DNA of 64,000 nt from Microbulbifer sp. SAOS-129_SWC (GCF_039696035.1 NZ_CP155567.1:2723001-2787000); one strand, 5' to 3'; numbered from the stretch's first letter, positions 16,227 to 27,124 are shown. Notes: generated by a model from the letters alone, not told the origin. Numbers and translations are program-made.

Positions 16227-17243
16227 TTAAAGATTTTGTTTTATTTTCTCTTGAGCAGACTGGGAAAGCTCCCTAATGAGCAAAGACCCGCTATCCGGAT
16301 CGAAAACAATTTTTTCCTGATGGAGAAGTGCACTATCAAAATTTAACCGCAATCCATCACCAGTAATTGTTACCCGCCTAAATCGGATAAGGGTTCTATG
16401 ATCGAGGTTTATTTCATTGCTTAATTTGTATTTTTCGGCTTGCGCTATAGCAAGCAATTTTTCTCGATTTTCGCCGTCTAAGAATGCTGAGAACTTATCA
16501 ATCCATAGAGACTCGCCTTCCTCGAGACACCTATTACAATAATCTAGCGCGCGCTGTTTAGTTGCTTCTATCTGAGAAGCTGTCATGCCACTTTCCTGAC
16601 AATAATCGTGGACAGCACTAATGAGATGTCTCGTATCTAAGCGGGCATGGGTATAAGCTGAACAGCCGATAAACTTAGAGAAATAATCGGTTAAGTCTTT
16701 TGCTGTTCCGCTCTTCTTAAATGAAATATATTTTTCGCTCTCCCCACCAAGCCAATCACTCAAGTTAATTAGGGCGGCCATATGAAGCTTATCTAGGTCG
16801 AGTCGCTCTATTTGATTTAAGGAGAGGGAGTCATCCAGGGTTATGCCGGCTGTCTTCCTGAGCAGCACTACACTTAAATGCGATTTGCCAGATTCTCTAT
16901 AGTGATAAAAAAGGAGATAGCCCCCCTTTGACCCACCTGCGCGATCTAGCTCTTCAGCCAGAAAGTAGGCGGCTTTGCGGGTAAAAGTAACAAAATCCGG
17001 GAAGGCCTCATTATCGAAATGTGCTTGAAGCTCTTCTACAAAACGAGGCAAAGGCGCCCCCTCTTCTACCTCTTCAAAGCCTCCATTCATTAGGCCAGTT
17101 TTGTAGAACAGTGTTTCCAAAGAAGTCGAGAGCTCTTCTGTAAGTTCATTAACCGGGTTCTCGGCGTTTCTCGGAATAACCTGAGCGTCTGAATCATCGG
17201 TCTCCTTGCGAACCTCATGGACAATGATGTTTAGAATTTCCAC
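16227..17243 (-). CDS. NA37/YejK-type nucleoid-associated protein
   Basis: The 338-residue protein aligns by eye with E. coli YejK (NdpA, 37-kDa nucleoid-associated protein). Matching landmarks are GGSKGGYLLFYHYRES (103-118; YejK has GGFVLFCHYRY), LDLDKLHMAALINLSDW (148-164), KYISFKKSGTAKDLTDYFS (171-189) and the C-terminal LRLNFDSALL strand. YejK binds nucleoid DNA; its exact task is unclear. This copy sits in an AT-rich cassette beside an unknown membrane protein rather than in the usual yejL/yejM context. It is therefore probably an accessory paralogue that recognises DNA for a cassette-specific function. It is the first gene of a two-gene operon; the next gene starts 3 bp after its stop. 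Confidence 0.85.
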   Translation of the reverse strand: MEILNIIVHEVRKETDDSDAQVIPRNAENPVNELTEELSTSLETLFYKTGLMNGGFEEVEEGAPLPRFVEELQAHFDNEAFPDFVTFTRKAAYFLAEELDRAGGSKGGYLLFYHYRESGKSHLSVVLLRKTAGITLDDSLSLNQIERLDLDKLHMAALINLSDWLGGESEKYISFKKSGTAKDLTDYFSKFIGCSAYTHARLDTRHLISAVHDYCQESGMTASQIEATKQRALDYCNRCLEEGESLWIDKFSAFLDGENREKLLAIAQAEKYKLSNEINLDHRTLIRFRRVTITGDGLRLNFDSALLHQEKIVFDPDSGSLLIRELSQSAQEKIKQNL

Positions 17244-17384
17244 TTGTTATTATCCCTATCCTTAAATGTGCTCCACAAACGGTATCACTATTCGCGTGAT
17301 GAATCTCCCATCTGTAATGAGATGTCAGAGCGGATTCGCACTATGCCCACTTGGGGGACTTAATATGGAATTAAATTGCAGGCA

Positions 17385-17411
17385 CAAAAAAGCCCGCTCA
17401 AGAGGCAGGCT
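17385..17411 (-). terminator. Terminator after tRNA-Pro
   Basis: On the minus strand AGCCTGC (17405-17411) pairs with GCGGGCT (17391-17397; one G-T pair) across a 7-nt loop, followed by a run of T. It ends the transcript 29 bp past the tRNA and shields the AT-rich cassette from read-through. Confidence 0.8.
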
Positions 17412-17439
17412 TCTAAGTCGTTGATTCACAACGGTTTTA

Positions 17440-17516
17440 TGGTCGGGGTGGCCGGATTTGAACCGACGACCACCACACCCCCAGTGTGGTGCGCTACCAG
17501 ACTGCGCTACACCCCG
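17440..17516 (-). tRNA. tRNA-Pro (GGG)
   Basis: The 77-nt gene includes an encoded CCA. The acceptor stem CGGGGTG pairs with CACCCCG, with discriminator A. The D-arm (AGCGCAGTCTGGTAGCGC) is canonical, the anticodon loop CTGGGGG gives GGG, and the T-arm is GTCGG-TTCAAAT-CCGGC. It closes the thrS-pheT-ihfA block, as in Pseudomonas genomes. No integrase or duplicated tRNA 3' end was seen beside it. Confidence 0.97.
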
Positions 17517-17679
17517 ACAAAGGCTAAACCAACCACCCTTTTGTTCGCCTAGATCGGCGCTAAGTGCTTGATTTATAAGGGGACATCGCTTTGCGATGAG
17601 GCGCAAATCATACCTAAGTGGTGCGGGATTGCAAGCCCGGATTTGCGCCTTTTGGGAACTCTATTCCGGAGAGCCTGAA

Positions 17680-18036
17680 TCAGGTCTCCAGGAGGGTCAG
17701 CACGCCCTCCAGCTCCGCAATCACCTGCGGGATGATCTGCTGCACCTGTACCGTCTCGGCCTTGTCGCTGCCGCTCTCCATCTGCAGGCGGGCGCCGCCG
17801 ATGGTGTAGCCCTCCTCGTACAGGAGCGCGCGGATCTGGCGGATCAGGATCACGTCCTGGTGCTGATAGTAGCGGCGGTTGCCGCGGCGTTTGACGGGGC
17901 TGAGTTGGGGGAATTCCTGTTCCCAGTAGCGCAGCACATGCGGTTTCACGGCGCACAGCTCGCTGACTTCACCGATGGTGAAATAGCGCTTGCCGGGGAT
18001 TACGGGCAGTTCGCTATTGTGGCTAGCTTCCAGCAT
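17680..18036 (-). CDS. MerR-like HTH protein downstream of ihfA
   Basis: The 118-residue protein has a MerR-type winged helix ([43 protein letters not shown]) followed by a short C-terminal helix ([10 protein letters not shown]). It lacks an effector domain. The gene overlaps the end of ihfA by 14 bp. A MerR-like gene at this place is conserved in many gammaproteobacteria as part of the pheST-ihfA unit; its target genes are not known to me. Confidence 0.88.
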   Translation of the reverse strand: MLEASHNSELPVIPGKRYFTIGEVSELCAVKPHVLRYWEQEFPQLSPVKRRGNRRYYQHQDVILIRQIRALLYEEGYTIGGARLQMESGSDKAETVQVQQIIPQVIAELEGVLTLLET

Positions 18037-18322
18037 CTTCTTCTACTCGTGCCTTGAGTTTTTGTCCCGGTTTGAAGGTCACTACCCTGCGCGCGGAAAT
18101 GGGGATTTCCTCGCCGGTTTTGGGGTTGCGGCCCGGGCGCTGACTTTTATCGCGCAGATCAAAATTGCCGAAACCAGACAGCTTGACCTGCTCATTGCTT
18201 TCCAGCGCATTGCGGATCTCCTCGAAAAAGTATTCGACGATCTCCTTCGCTTCGCGTTTGTTAAAGCCCAGCTCTTCGTACAGCTTTTCGGCGAGCCCGG
18301 CCTTGGTCAGTGCCTCTGTCAT
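18023..18322 (-). CDS. ihfA: Integration host factor subunit alpha
   Basis: The 99-residue HU/IHF-family protein has the alpha-subunit N-terminus ([20 protein letters not shown]) and the DNA-intercalating beta arm [17 protein letters not shown] with its conserved RNPKTG. IHF-alpha dimerises with IHF-beta (encoded at 36604-36915) to bend DNA at promoters, origins and recombination sites. It lies downstream of pheT, the usual gammaproteobacterial order. Confidence 0.97.
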   Translation of the reverse strand: MTEALTKAGLAEKLYEELGFNKREAKEIVEYFFEEIRNALESNEQVKLSGFGNFDLRDKSQRPGRNPKTGEEIPISARRVVTFKPGQKLKARVEEDAGS

Positions 18323-18453
18323 TGGTTCCTACCAATTGATTCAGAGGCGTCGACTCCAGATCGGAAGCGGCCCAAACCGCGGCGGCTTTCAACCCGGTAG
18401 CAGACGCTCTCGGGATGCCAGTCAACCTGCACCCGAGAGCATCGTGCTCCCTA

Positions 18454-20835
18454 TCAGCGCAGGCTGGCGTTGTATTTTTGTTTTAGTTGTCCGATCACCG
18501 CTTCGACAGCGGCATTGATTTCGTCGTCGTTAAGGGTGCGCGACGGATGCTGAAAGGTCAACCCCATGGCGACACTTTTTCTATTGAAATCAATACCTTT
18601 GCCCTGATAAACGTCAAAAATCTTGAGGTCCGTCAAGGTTTCGCCGGCGGCCTCGACGGCACAGTCGAGCAGACTGGCGGCGGGGACATCGGCGTCCACC
18701 AGCAGGGCCAGGTCGCGGCGCACTTCCGGGAATTTGGACAATGGCGTGAATGCCGGCACGCGGGCTTCGCCCAGGGCGTCGAGGCTGAGCTCGAACACGT
18801 AGGCGGATTTGGGCAGGTCCAGCTGCTTCTGCACCTGCGGGTGCAGGGTGCCCACGAAGCCCACCTCCACGTCGCCGCGCAGGATGCGGGCGCACTGCCC
18901 CGGGTGCAGCGCCGGGTGCTGGCCGGCTTCGAAGCGGAATTCGCCCTGGGTGCCGAGGCGCGCGAGCACGGCTTCCACGTCGGCTTTAACGTCGTAGAAG
19001 TCGACCCAGTCTTTGCCGCCGGTCCAGTTCTCGGCGTAGCGCGGGCCGTAGGCCAGGCCGGCGAGCATCGGTTCCTGCTGCAGTTCCCTGCCCTCGGCGG
19101 GGACGAAGCGCAGGCCGGTCTCGAACAGGCGCACGCGGCCCTGCTGGCGGTTCAGGTTGTACTGCAGTGCCTTGCACAGGCCCGGAATCAGGCTGGTGCG
19201 CATGACCGACAGATCGGCACTGATGGGGTTCTGCAGCGCCACCGGTTCGGCGGCGGGGTCGAACAGCGCGCTGGAGTCCCGGTCGATAAAGCTGAAGGTG
19301 ATGGCCTCGGAGTAGCCCCGCGCCAGCAGTGTCTCTTCCAGCGCGCGCTGGGACAGCAGGCTCTCGCGGCGCGGCTCGATCGACAGTTCGGCGGTCATGC
19401 TCTCGCTGGGGATGCGGTTGTAGCCGTACACCCGCGCCAGCTCTTCAAGCAGGTCGGATTCGATGGCGATATCGAAACGGAAGCTGGGCACCAGGAAGGT
19501 CCAGCCGTCGGCGTCCTGCTCGATCTTCTCCAGGCCCAGGCGGGTGAGAATATCGACGATCTCGTCGTCGGCCAGATTGATACCCAGGCCCTGGGAGACG
19601 CGCGCGCGGCGCAGGGTGATATGGCGCTCGGCGGGCATGACTTCGGTCAGTTCGCGCAGGTGGACCGGGCCGGGTTCACCGCCGACGATCTCCACCAACA
19701 GTTGCGTGGCGCGCTCGACGGCCTTTTCCTGCAGACGGTAGTCCACGCCGCGTTCGAAGCGGTGCGACGAGTCGGTGTGCAGGCCGTAGGAGCGGGCCTT
19801 GCCGGCGATGGCGACCGGGCTGAAGAAGGCACTCTCGAGGAAGATATCGCGGGTGCTTTCGGTGACCGCGGAGTCCAGGCCGCCCATGATGCCGGCCATG
19901 GCCAGCGGCTGCTTGTCGTCGGCGATCACCAGGGTGTCGGCCTTCAGCTTCACTTCCTGGCCGTCCAGCAGGGTCAGTTCCTCGCCGGCTTCGGCCATGC
20001 GCACCTTGATGCCGCCGCTGAGCTTGTTCAGGTCGAACGCGTGCATCGGCTGGCCCAGTTCGAGCAGCACATAGTTGGTGACATCCACCACCGGATCGAT
20101 GGAGCGCAGGCCGCTGCGGCGCAGGCGCTCCGCCATCCACAGCGGGGTGCTGGCGGTGATATCGATATTGCGGATCACGCGGCCCACGTAGCGCGGACAG
20201 GCGTCGCCGGCGGCCAGGGTCACGGCCACGCTGTCATCGATCTTGGCGGCGAGCGGCTCGATCTCCGGGCCCTTGACCGGGCAGCGGTTCAGTACGCCCA
20301 CTTCGCGGGCGACGCCGGCCACGCCGAGACAGTCGGAGCGGTTGGGGGTCAGGTCGACTTCGATGGCGACGTCGTCCAGCTGTAGATAGTCGCGCAGGTC
20401 TGTGCCGGTGGGGGCGTCGGCGGGCAGCTCCCAGATGCCGTCGCTGTCATCACCCAGCTCCAGTTCGGTCTGGGCGCACAGCATGCCGAAGCTCTCGACA
20501 CCGCGCAGCTTGGCTTTCTTGATCTTGAAATCGCCGGGCAGCTTGGCACCCACCAGGGCGAACGGGATCTTGATGCCGGCGCGGGCATTGGGCGCGCCGC
20601 AGACGACCTGCATTTCGCCGTCCGGGTGGCCGGCGACTTTGCACACGCGCAGTTTGTCGGCATCCGGGTGCTGTTCGGCGGAGAGGATCTCGCCGACGAC
20701 GACGCCGGAAAATGTACCGGCAACCGCTTCCACGCCGTCGACTTCCAGGCCCGCCATGGTGATCTGGTCGGCCAGTTCCTGTGCGCTCAGTTGCGGGTTT
20801 ACCCATTCCCGCAACCAGGAGTTGCTGAGTTTCAT
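18454..20835 (-). CDS. pheT: Phenylalanine-tRNA ligase beta subunit
   Basis: The 793-residue length is normal for bacterial PheT. In order: an N-terminal tRNA-binding EMAP/B2-like part (GEILSAEQHPDADKLRVCKV), the B3/4 editing domain, B5 (LTLLDGQEVKLKADTLVI region), a catalytic-like core and the C-terminal anticodon-binding FDX domain (SKFPEVRRDLALLVD, FDVYQGKGI). With PheS it forms an alpha2-beta2 enzyme that charges tRNA-Phe. It follows pheS after about 114 bp containing three hairpins. Confidence 0.98.
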   Translation of the reverse strand: MKLSNSWLREWVNPQLSAQELADQITMAGLEVDGVEAVAGTFSGVVVGEILSAEQHPDADKLRVCKVAGHPDGEMQVVCGAPNARAGIKIPFALVGAKLPGDFKIKKAKLRGVESFGMLCAQTELELGDDSDGIWELPADAPTGTDLRDYLQLDDVAIEVDLTPNRSDCLGVAGVAREVGVLNRCPVKGPEIEPLAAKIDDSVAVTLAAGDACPRYVGRVIRNIDITASTPLWMAERLRRSGLRSIDPVVDVTNYVLLELGQPMHAFDLNKLSGGIKVRMAEAGEELTLLDGQEVKLKADTLVIADDKQPLAMAGIMGGLDSAVTESTRDIFLESAFFSPVAIAGKARSYGLHTDSSHRFERGVDYRLQEKAVERATQLLVEIVGGEPGPVHLRELTEVMPAERHITLRRARVSQGLGINLADDEIVDILTRLGLEKIEQDADGWTFLVPSFRFDIAIESDLLEELARVYGYNRIPSESMTAELSIEPRRESLLSQRALEETLLARGYSEAITFSFIDRDSSALFDPAAEPVALQNPISADLSVMRTSLIPGLCKALQYNLNRQQGRVRLFETGLRFVPAEGRELQQEPMLAGLAYGPRYAENWTGGKDWVDFYDVKADVEAVLARLGTQGEFRFEAGQHPALHPGQCARILRGDVEVGFVGTLHPQVQKQLDLPKSAYVFELSLDALGEARVPAFTPLSKFPEVRRDLALLVDADVPAASLLDCAVEAAGETLTDLKIFDVYQGKGIDFNRKSVAMGLTFQHPSRTLNDDEINAAVEAVIGQLKQKYNASLR

Positions 20836-20880
20836 AGTGGTGTCTCTTTCTGAATTCTGTTTGGTTCTTCAACTTTGCTG

Positions 20881-20941
20881 GCAGGCCTTGGGCCTGCTGG
20901 CCGAGCTGGGGCTCGGCGCTCCCGGGCGGGCTCGCGCCCGG
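20881..20941. repeat. Array of three GC-rich hairpins between pheS and pheT
   Basis: Three perfect 7-bp stems follow one another: GCAGGCC/GGCCTGC (20881-20897), GCCGAGC/GCTCGGC (20900-20917) and CCGGGCG/CGCCCGG (20922-20941). None has a T-run. They could stabilise or process the pheS-pheT mRNA, or form a REP-like element. A two-hairpin array of similar style lies at 25511-25545. Confidence 0.65.
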
Positions 20942-20949
20942 TGCTTCCG

Positions 20950-22565
<1,616 letters not shown>

Positions 22566-22600
22566 AACTCTATCCTCTTAAACCTTTAGCGATGGGCCAA

Positions 22601-22795
22601 TTACTTGGCGCGCAACATACGATCGACCAGGGTGGCGTCAGACTTGTTCATGGTCTGAGTGCCGCGCAGCTGACGCTTACGCTTGGTGGTCATCTTGGTG
22701 AGGATGTGGCTCTTGTTGGCGTGCTTGTGCTTGTAGCCCGCAGCCGTCTTCTTGAAGCGCTTGGCGGCGCCACTGTGCGTTTTTGCTTTCGGCAT
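22601..22795 (-). CDS. rpmI: 50S ribosomal protein L35
   Basis: The 64-residue start is fixed by the conserved [16 protein letters not shown]-terminus. A longer open frame upstream is leader. It is Lys/Arg-rich with the typical [20 protein letters not shown]. It is part of the infC-rpmI-rplT operon. Confidence 0.98.
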   Translation of the reverse strand: MPKAKTHSGAAKRFKKTAAGYKHKHANKSHILTKMTTKRKRQLRGTQTMNKSDATLVDRMLRAK

Positions 22796-22938
22796 TTTGT
22801 ACTCCAAAAGTATCTGAGTCTGCGAACAGACTGCCTTAGTGAACCGCCGGCAGTCACCGGCGGCGATTACGGGAGTGAGGAGGCAGCCGTCGCCCAATCA
22901 CTTCCCAAAGTGGAGATCCGCGGCTTGCGCCGCAGGCC

Positions 22939-23478
22939 TCACTTTTTCTTTTTAGACGGCGCCATGACCATGATCATCTGGCGGCCTTCCATCTTCGGCC
23001 GCTGTTCCACGGTCGCCAGTTCTTCCAGGTCTTTCTCGATGCGCTGCATCATTTCCATACCCAGTTCCTGGTGCGCCATCTCCCGGCCGCGGAAACGCAG
23101 GGAAACCTTGGCCTTGTCACCCGCTTCGAGGAAGCGGGTCAGGTTGCGCAGCTTGATCTGGTAGTCCCCGATATCGGTACCGGGGCGGAACTTCATTTCC
23201 TTGATCTGCTGCTGCTTCTGTTTCTTCTTGGCCGCATTTTTGGCCTTTTTGGCCTCGAATACGTGCTTCCCGTAGTCCATGATCTTACAGACTATGGGGT
23301 CGGAGTCCGGCGAAATTTCAACGAGATCCAGAGTGGCCTGCTGTGCGGCTTCCAGCGCTTCGTCCAGGGACACAATCCCTACCTGTTCACCGTCGGCGCC
23401 AATGAGGCGAACTTGTGACGCCTCGATCTGATCATTGATGCGGGCCTTTTTGGACCGTCCCTTGCTCTCTCGTTTAAT
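22939..23478 (-). CDS. infC: Translation initiation factor IF-3
   Basis: The full-length 179-residue protein starts at an ATT codon (23478): ATT-AAA-CGA-GAG with GGAG 9 nt upstream, giving [20 protein letters not shown]. An AUU start is the known autoregulatory feature of infC, because IF-3 discriminates against its own initiation codon. A GTG about 35 codons in, before [10 protein letters not shown], would drop most of the N-domain. The N-domain ([20 protein letters not shown]), lysine-rich linker ([15 protein letters not shown]) and C-domain ([20 protein letters not shown]) are all present. It begins 14 bp after thrS. Confidence 0.97.
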   Translation of the reverse strand: MKRESKGRSKKARINDQIEASQVRLIGADGEQVGIVSLDEALEAAQQATLDLVEISPDSDPIVCKIMDYGKHVFEAKKAKNAAKKKQKQQQIKEMKFRPGTDIGDYQIKLRNLTRFLEAGDKAKVSLRFRGREMAHQELGMEMMQRIEKDLEELATVEQRPKMEGRQMIMVMAPSKKKK

Positions 23479-23492
23479 AGCTATCGTCTCCG

Positions 23493-25421
23493 TTAATTAT
23501 CAGAAATAGACAAACGGCCGCGGCGTTCCACGTCCTGGCCGAGAATCTGCAGGAATGACTCGAAGGTCATGGTTCCGAGATCCTCACCGCTACGTGTCCG
23601 CACGGCGACCGTCTGGCTTTCTACTTCCTTATCGCCGATGACCAGCAGATAAGGAACACGCTGTAGCGTGTGCTCGCGGATTTTAAAGCCGATCTTCTCG
23701 TTTCTCAAGTCGGCAGCGGCGCGATACTGCAGGGCGCCGAGGCGAGACTCCAGATCGCGACAGAAATCGGCCTGGCGGTCAGTAATATTCAGGATCGCCA
23801 CCTGCTGGGGCGCCAGCCAGGTGGGGAAGGCGCCCTCGTAGTGCTCGATCAGGATACCGATAAAGCGCTCGAAGGAACCCAGCGCCGCGCGGTGCAGCAT
23901 GACCGGGGTCTGGCGCGAGCCATCTTCCGCCACATACTGGGCGTCCAGGCGGCCCGGCATGGAGAAATCGACCTGAATGGTGCCGCACTGCCACACGCGG
24001 CCGAGGCAGTCCTTCAGGGAGAACTCGATCTTGGGGCCGTAGAAGGCGCCCTCGCCCGGCAGCTCTTCCCACGGCAGGCCGGCGGCGTTCAGCGCGTCGG
24101 CCAGGGCCTTCTCGGCCTTGTCCCAGCTCTCCTCGGACCCCACGCGCTTCTCCGGGCGGGTGGAGAGGCGGTAGATGACCTCTTCGAAGCCGAAATCCTT
24201 GTACACCGAGTGCATCAGGTCCATGAAGTCGGATACTTCCGACTGGATCTGGTCTTCGGTACAGAAGATATGGCCGTCGTCCTGTACGAAGCCGCGCACG
24301 CGCATCAGGCCGTGCAGGGAGCCGGACGGCTCGCTGCGGTGGCAGGAACCGAATTCCGCCAGGCGCAGGGGCAGATCGCGGTAGCTGCGCAGGCCCTGAT
24401 TGAACACCTGCACGTGGCAGGGGCAGTTCATCGGCTTGATCGCGAACTGGCGCTCTTCGCTGGTCAGCGAGAACATGTCGTCGGCGAACTTGTCCGCGTG
24501 GCCGGACTTCTCCCACAGGCTGAAGTCCACCAGCTGCGGCGTCTTGATTTCCTGGTAGCCGGTTTCGCGCTGGCGGCGGCGCATGTACTGCTCGATGGTG
24601 CTGTAGATGGTCCAGCCATTCGGGTGCCAGAACACCATACCCGGCGCCTCTTCCTGAATATGGAAGAGATCGTACTTCTTCGCCAGTTTGCGGTGATCGC
24701 GCTTTTCCGCCTCTTCGATACGGTGCAGGTAGGCCTTGAGGTCTTTCTTGTTGCCCCAGGCGGTGCCGTAGACGCGGGTCAGCATCTCGTTGCTGGCATC
24801 GCCGCGCCAGTAGGCGCCGGCCACTTTGGTCAGCTTGAACGCCTTCAACTTGCCGGTGGACGGCACGTGCGGGCCGCGGCACAGGTCTTCGAAGTCGCCC
24901 TGGCGGTACAGGGAGATGTCTTCATTGGTGGGGATACTGGCGATAATCTCCGCCTTGTACTCCTCGCCCATTTCGCGGAAATACTTCACCGCCTCGTCGC
25001 GCGGCAGCAGGCGGCGACTGACCGGAATATCTTCCTTGGCCAGCTCGCTCATGCGCTGCTCGATCTTCTCCAGATCTTCCGGGGTAAACTGGCGCTCGTA
25101 GGCGAAGTCGTAGTAGAAGCCGTCCTCGATCACCGGGCCGATGGTGACCTGCGCGCCCGGGTACAGCTGCTTGACCGCCTGGGCCAGCAGGTGCGCGGTG
25201 GAGTGACGGATAATCTCCAGCCCTTCCGGCTGGCGATCGGTAATAATAGCCAGCTCCGCATCGCGGTCGATCACATAACTGGTGTCGACTTCCTTGCCAT
25301 CGACCACACCACCGAGGGCAGCCTTGGCCAGACCGGCGCCGATATCATTGGCGACGTCGTAGACGGAAACGGAGTTGGAGAATTCGCGACGGGAGCCGTC
25401 GGGGAGAGTGACAACAGGCAT
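23493..25421 (-). CDS. thrS: Threonine-tRNA ligase
   Basis: The start is ATG 25421 with AGGAAG upstream; it gives the family N-terminus [10 protein letters not shown] and 642 residues. Domains: TGS (1-61), the editing domain with [11 protein letters not shown] and the downstream Cys/His site, the class II catalytic core (motif 2 [15 protein letters not shown]; zinc ligands Cys in MNCPCH plus later His residues) and an anticodon-binding C-terminus ([13 protein letters not shown]...). It charges tRNA-Thr. Hairpins in its 5' leader (25511-25545) could take part in autoregulation, as thrS does in E. coli. Confidence 0.98.
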   Translation of the reverse strand: MPVVTLPDGSRREFSNSVSVYDVANDIGAGLAKAALGGVVDGKEVDTSYVIDRDAELAIITDRQPEGLEIIRHSTAHLLAQAVKQLYPGAQVTIGPVIEDGFYYDFAYERQFTPEDLEKIEQRMSELAKEDIPVSRRLLPRDEAVKYFREMGEEYKAEIIASIPTNEDISLYRQGDFEDLCRGPHVPSTGKLKAFKLTKVAGAYWRGDASNEMLTRVYGTAWGNKKDLKAYLHRIEEAEKRDHRKLAKKYDLFHIQEEAPGMVFWHPNGWTIYSTIEQYMRRRQRETGYQEIKTPQLVDFSLWEKSGHADKFADDMFSLTSEERQFAIKPMNCPCHVQVFNQGLRSYRDLPLRLAEFGSCHRSEPSGSLHGLMRVRGFVQDDGHIFCTEDQIQSEVSDFMDLMHSVYKDFGFEEVIYRLSTRPEKRVGSEESWDKAEKALADALNAAGLPWEELPGEGAFYGPKIEFSLKDCLGRVWQCGTIQVDFSMPGRLDAQYVAEDGSRQTPVMLHRAALGSFERFIGILIEHYEGAFPTWLAPQQVAILNITDRQADFCRDLESRLGALQYRAAADLRNEKIGFKIREHTLQRVPYLLVIGDKEVESQTVAVRTRSGEDLGTMTFESFLQILGQDVERRGRLSISDN

Positions 25422-25510
25422 TGTACTTCCTTTTCTATCAGTGGCGATCCCTACCAAAGACCGCATGAACAGATATCAGATTTTTTTAGAGAATCCGGCG
25501 GGTGTGTAGC

Positions 25511-25545
25511 GCGGTGCAGGATGCACCGCCGCCGGCAGTGCCGGC
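25511..25545. repeat. Two adjacent GC-rich hairpins in the thrS leader
   Basis: GCGGTGCA/TGCACCGC (25511-25529, 3-nt loop) is followed by GCCGGC/GCCGGC (25531-25545, 3-nt loop). They lie between tRNA-Val and thrS on the transcript, with no T-run. Possible roles are end protection of the tRNA precursor or a thrS operator; both are inference. Confidence 0.6.
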
Positions 25546-25645
25546 GCGAGCCCGGTAAAACCCGCAAAAATCACATTTTTGCGCAGCTTTTGCCTGGGCG
25601 ACCTTTGCAAATTGACAGGGATGTCAGCTTGCAAAGTAAGGTAAA

Positions 25646-25722
<77 letters not shown>

Positions 25723-25774
25723 GAAACTCTTTTTTCAACGCCGCTTCGGGGTGCCCCTGCAGCGAAGAGCGCGA

Positions 25775-25803
25775 ACTTTAGCACCGCCCTCAGGGCTTTT
25801 CAA
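25775..25803 (-). promoter_or_regulatory. Promoter of tRNA-Val (and possibly thrS)
   Basis: On the minus strand TTGAAA (25798-25803) and TAAAGT (25775-25780) are 17 bp apart, about 45 bp before the mature tRNA 5' end. A GC-rich discriminator (TCGCGC) follows, as expected of stable-RNA promoters. Confidence 0.7.
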
Positions 25804-25945
25804 CAGGGGAATTTAGAAAATTTTTGCGCCAACCATCTACCCCCTGCCCGACCGGTCAGCACCACCCGCCAACACGGCAAAACCGAAGGGTCATGGACAG
25901 GCGCGAAGCGGCTGTGGCTTAATAACAGTGAATCCAGACAGACCC

Positions 25946-26038
25946 ATGGACACGACAGCCATGATCGCAATCTCCGCATCCGTGATCGTCAAGCCAGTGT
26001 GGCTAATTCGCTGCACCGGCCTGCTGTCGCCTGCCTGA
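25946..26038 (+). CDS. Possible 30-codon leader peptide of the EamA transporter
   Basis: A short frame (MDTTAMIAISASVIVKPVWL, then IRCTGLLSPA) is rich in Ile, Val and Leu, about a third of its residues. It stops 17 nt before a perfect hairpin (26056-26084), which is itself 56 nt before the transporter start. This is the layout of a branched-chain amino acid attenuator. Weak points are the lack of a clear Shine-Dalgarno and of a T-run after the hairpin. Elsewhere in the 25723-26140 gap I see only the tRNA-Val promoter. Confidence 0.35.
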   Translation: MDTTAMIAISASVIVKPVWLIRCTGLLSPA

Positions 26039-26055
26039 GATTCTCCTCCCGCAAC

Positions 26056-26084
26056 GACAACAGCCGCACTGAAAGGCTGTTGTC
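26056..26084 (+). promoter_or_regulatory. Leader hairpin upstream of the EamA transporter
   Basis: GACAACAGCC (26056-26065) and GGCTGTTGTC (26075-26084) pair perfectly over a 9-nt loop. GACAGCC inside the putative leader frame (about 25955-25961) could compete for the right arm, which would allow an alternative fold. No T-run follows, so control of translation initiation is as likely as termination. Confidence 0.5.
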
Positions 26085-26140
26085 AGCACCCCTTCGGTTC
26101 GGCTACCAAGCACCAACACCCGTACCGATAAGGGACTATT

Positions 26141-27124
26141 GTGAACACCAAGCCTCTCGCCACCCTGCCCGACAACGGCTTTTTCCTCGCCTTTGCCGCC
26201 GCCGGACTCTTCTCCATCAAGGCCATCTTTATCAAGCTCGCCTATCGCTACGGCGTGGACGTGGAGACGTTCATCCTGCTGCGCATGCTGCTGGCGCTGC
26301 CGTTTTACCTGGCCATCGTCGTACTGCTGAAACGCGGCGGCAGCTGGCGCCCGGTATCGCCGCGCCTGCTGCTGCAGACGGCGGCACTGGGATTCTTCAG
26401 CTATTACCTGGCGAGCCTTCTCGACCTGCAGGGGCTGCGCTATATCAACGCCAACTTCGAGCGGCTGATCCTGTACCTCTACCCCACCTTCGTGCTGTTG
26501 ATGTCCTGGCTGATTCTGCGCAAGCCAATGCGCGCCGGGCAGCTGCTGTGCATTCTCGGCGCCTACGCCGGCATTTTGCTGATCTACTGGCAGGACAACG
26601 CCTTCGGCACTGATACGGCGGCGCCGGCCTGGGTACCGCTGACGCCGATCGCCTGGGGCGCCCTGCTCACCGCCGGTGCCGCGCTGAGCTTCGCCATTTA
26701 TGTGACGTTCAGTGCGAGCGCCATCGAACATCTCGGCAGCCGCCAGTTCACAGCGCTGGCCATGCTGGCGGCGAGCGCCGCCATCGCTGTGCACTTCGCC
26801 CTGCAGAACGACTGGGCCCGGCTGGCACAGCCGACCCCGGTATACGCCTATGCACTGACCGTGGCCTTCGTGTGCACCGTGGTGCCGTCATTGCTGATGA
26901 GCGCGGCGATTGAGCGCATCGGCCCGGCGGCCACCGGCGCGGTCGGTACCAGCGGACCGGTCATCACACTGATTGCCGCGTCGCTGGTACTGGGGGAACC
27001 GTTTACGGTCTACCACCTGGCGGGGATGGCGGTGATTATCGGCAGCCTGATGCTGCTGAAAAAAGTCGGCAGCGGACAAGGCAGCATAAAGAAGGCAGTA
27101 CCGGCGCGCGAATCCGCCTCGTAA
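26141..27124 (+). CDS. EamA/DMT family transporter
   Basis: The start is GTG 26141 with AAGGGA upstream. The 327-residue inner-membrane protein has about ten hydrophobic helices in two EamA repeats (about 15-140 and 160-310). Visible features are FAAAGLFSIKAIFIKLAYRY at the N-terminus, the LYLYPTFVLLMSW helix, and ATGAVGTSGPVITLIAASLV plus LGEPFTVYHLAGMAVIIGS near the end, the classical repeat-2 signature. DMT proteins export amino acids, metabolites or drugs; the substrate cannot be told from sequence. The preceding Ile/Val/Leu-rich leader frame and hairpin hint at amino acid export (inference). It converges on uvrB. Confidence 0.9.
   Translation: MNTKPLATLPDNGFFLAFAAAGLFSIKAIFIKLAYRYGVDVETFILLRMLLALPFYLAIVVLLKRGGSWRPVSPRLLLQTAALGFFSYYLASLLDLQGLRYINANFERLILYLYPTFVLLMSWLILRKPMRAGQLLCILGAYAGILLIYWQDNAFGTDTAAPAWVPLTPIAWGALLTAGAALSFAIYVTFSASAIEHLGSRQFTALAMLAASAAIAVHFALQNDWARLAQPTPVYAYALTVAFVCTVVPSLLMSAAIERIGPAATGAVGTSGPVITLIAASLVLGEPFTVYHLAGMAVIIGSLMLLKKVGSGQGSIKKAVPARESAS

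Noticed and set aside
17440..17516. tRNA-Pro as attachment site of an integrated island covering 13.0-17.2 kb
   Set aside because: No integrase, and no direct repeat of the tRNA 3' end was seen near 12.8-13.0 kb. The neighbourhood is suggestive only.
18487..20385. 632-codon open frame antisense to pheT
   Set aside because: It exactly shadows pheT, which has full family conservation. High-GC codon bias keeps the opposite strand free of stops. The translation is low-complexity (V/G/A/H/Q-rich) without domains.
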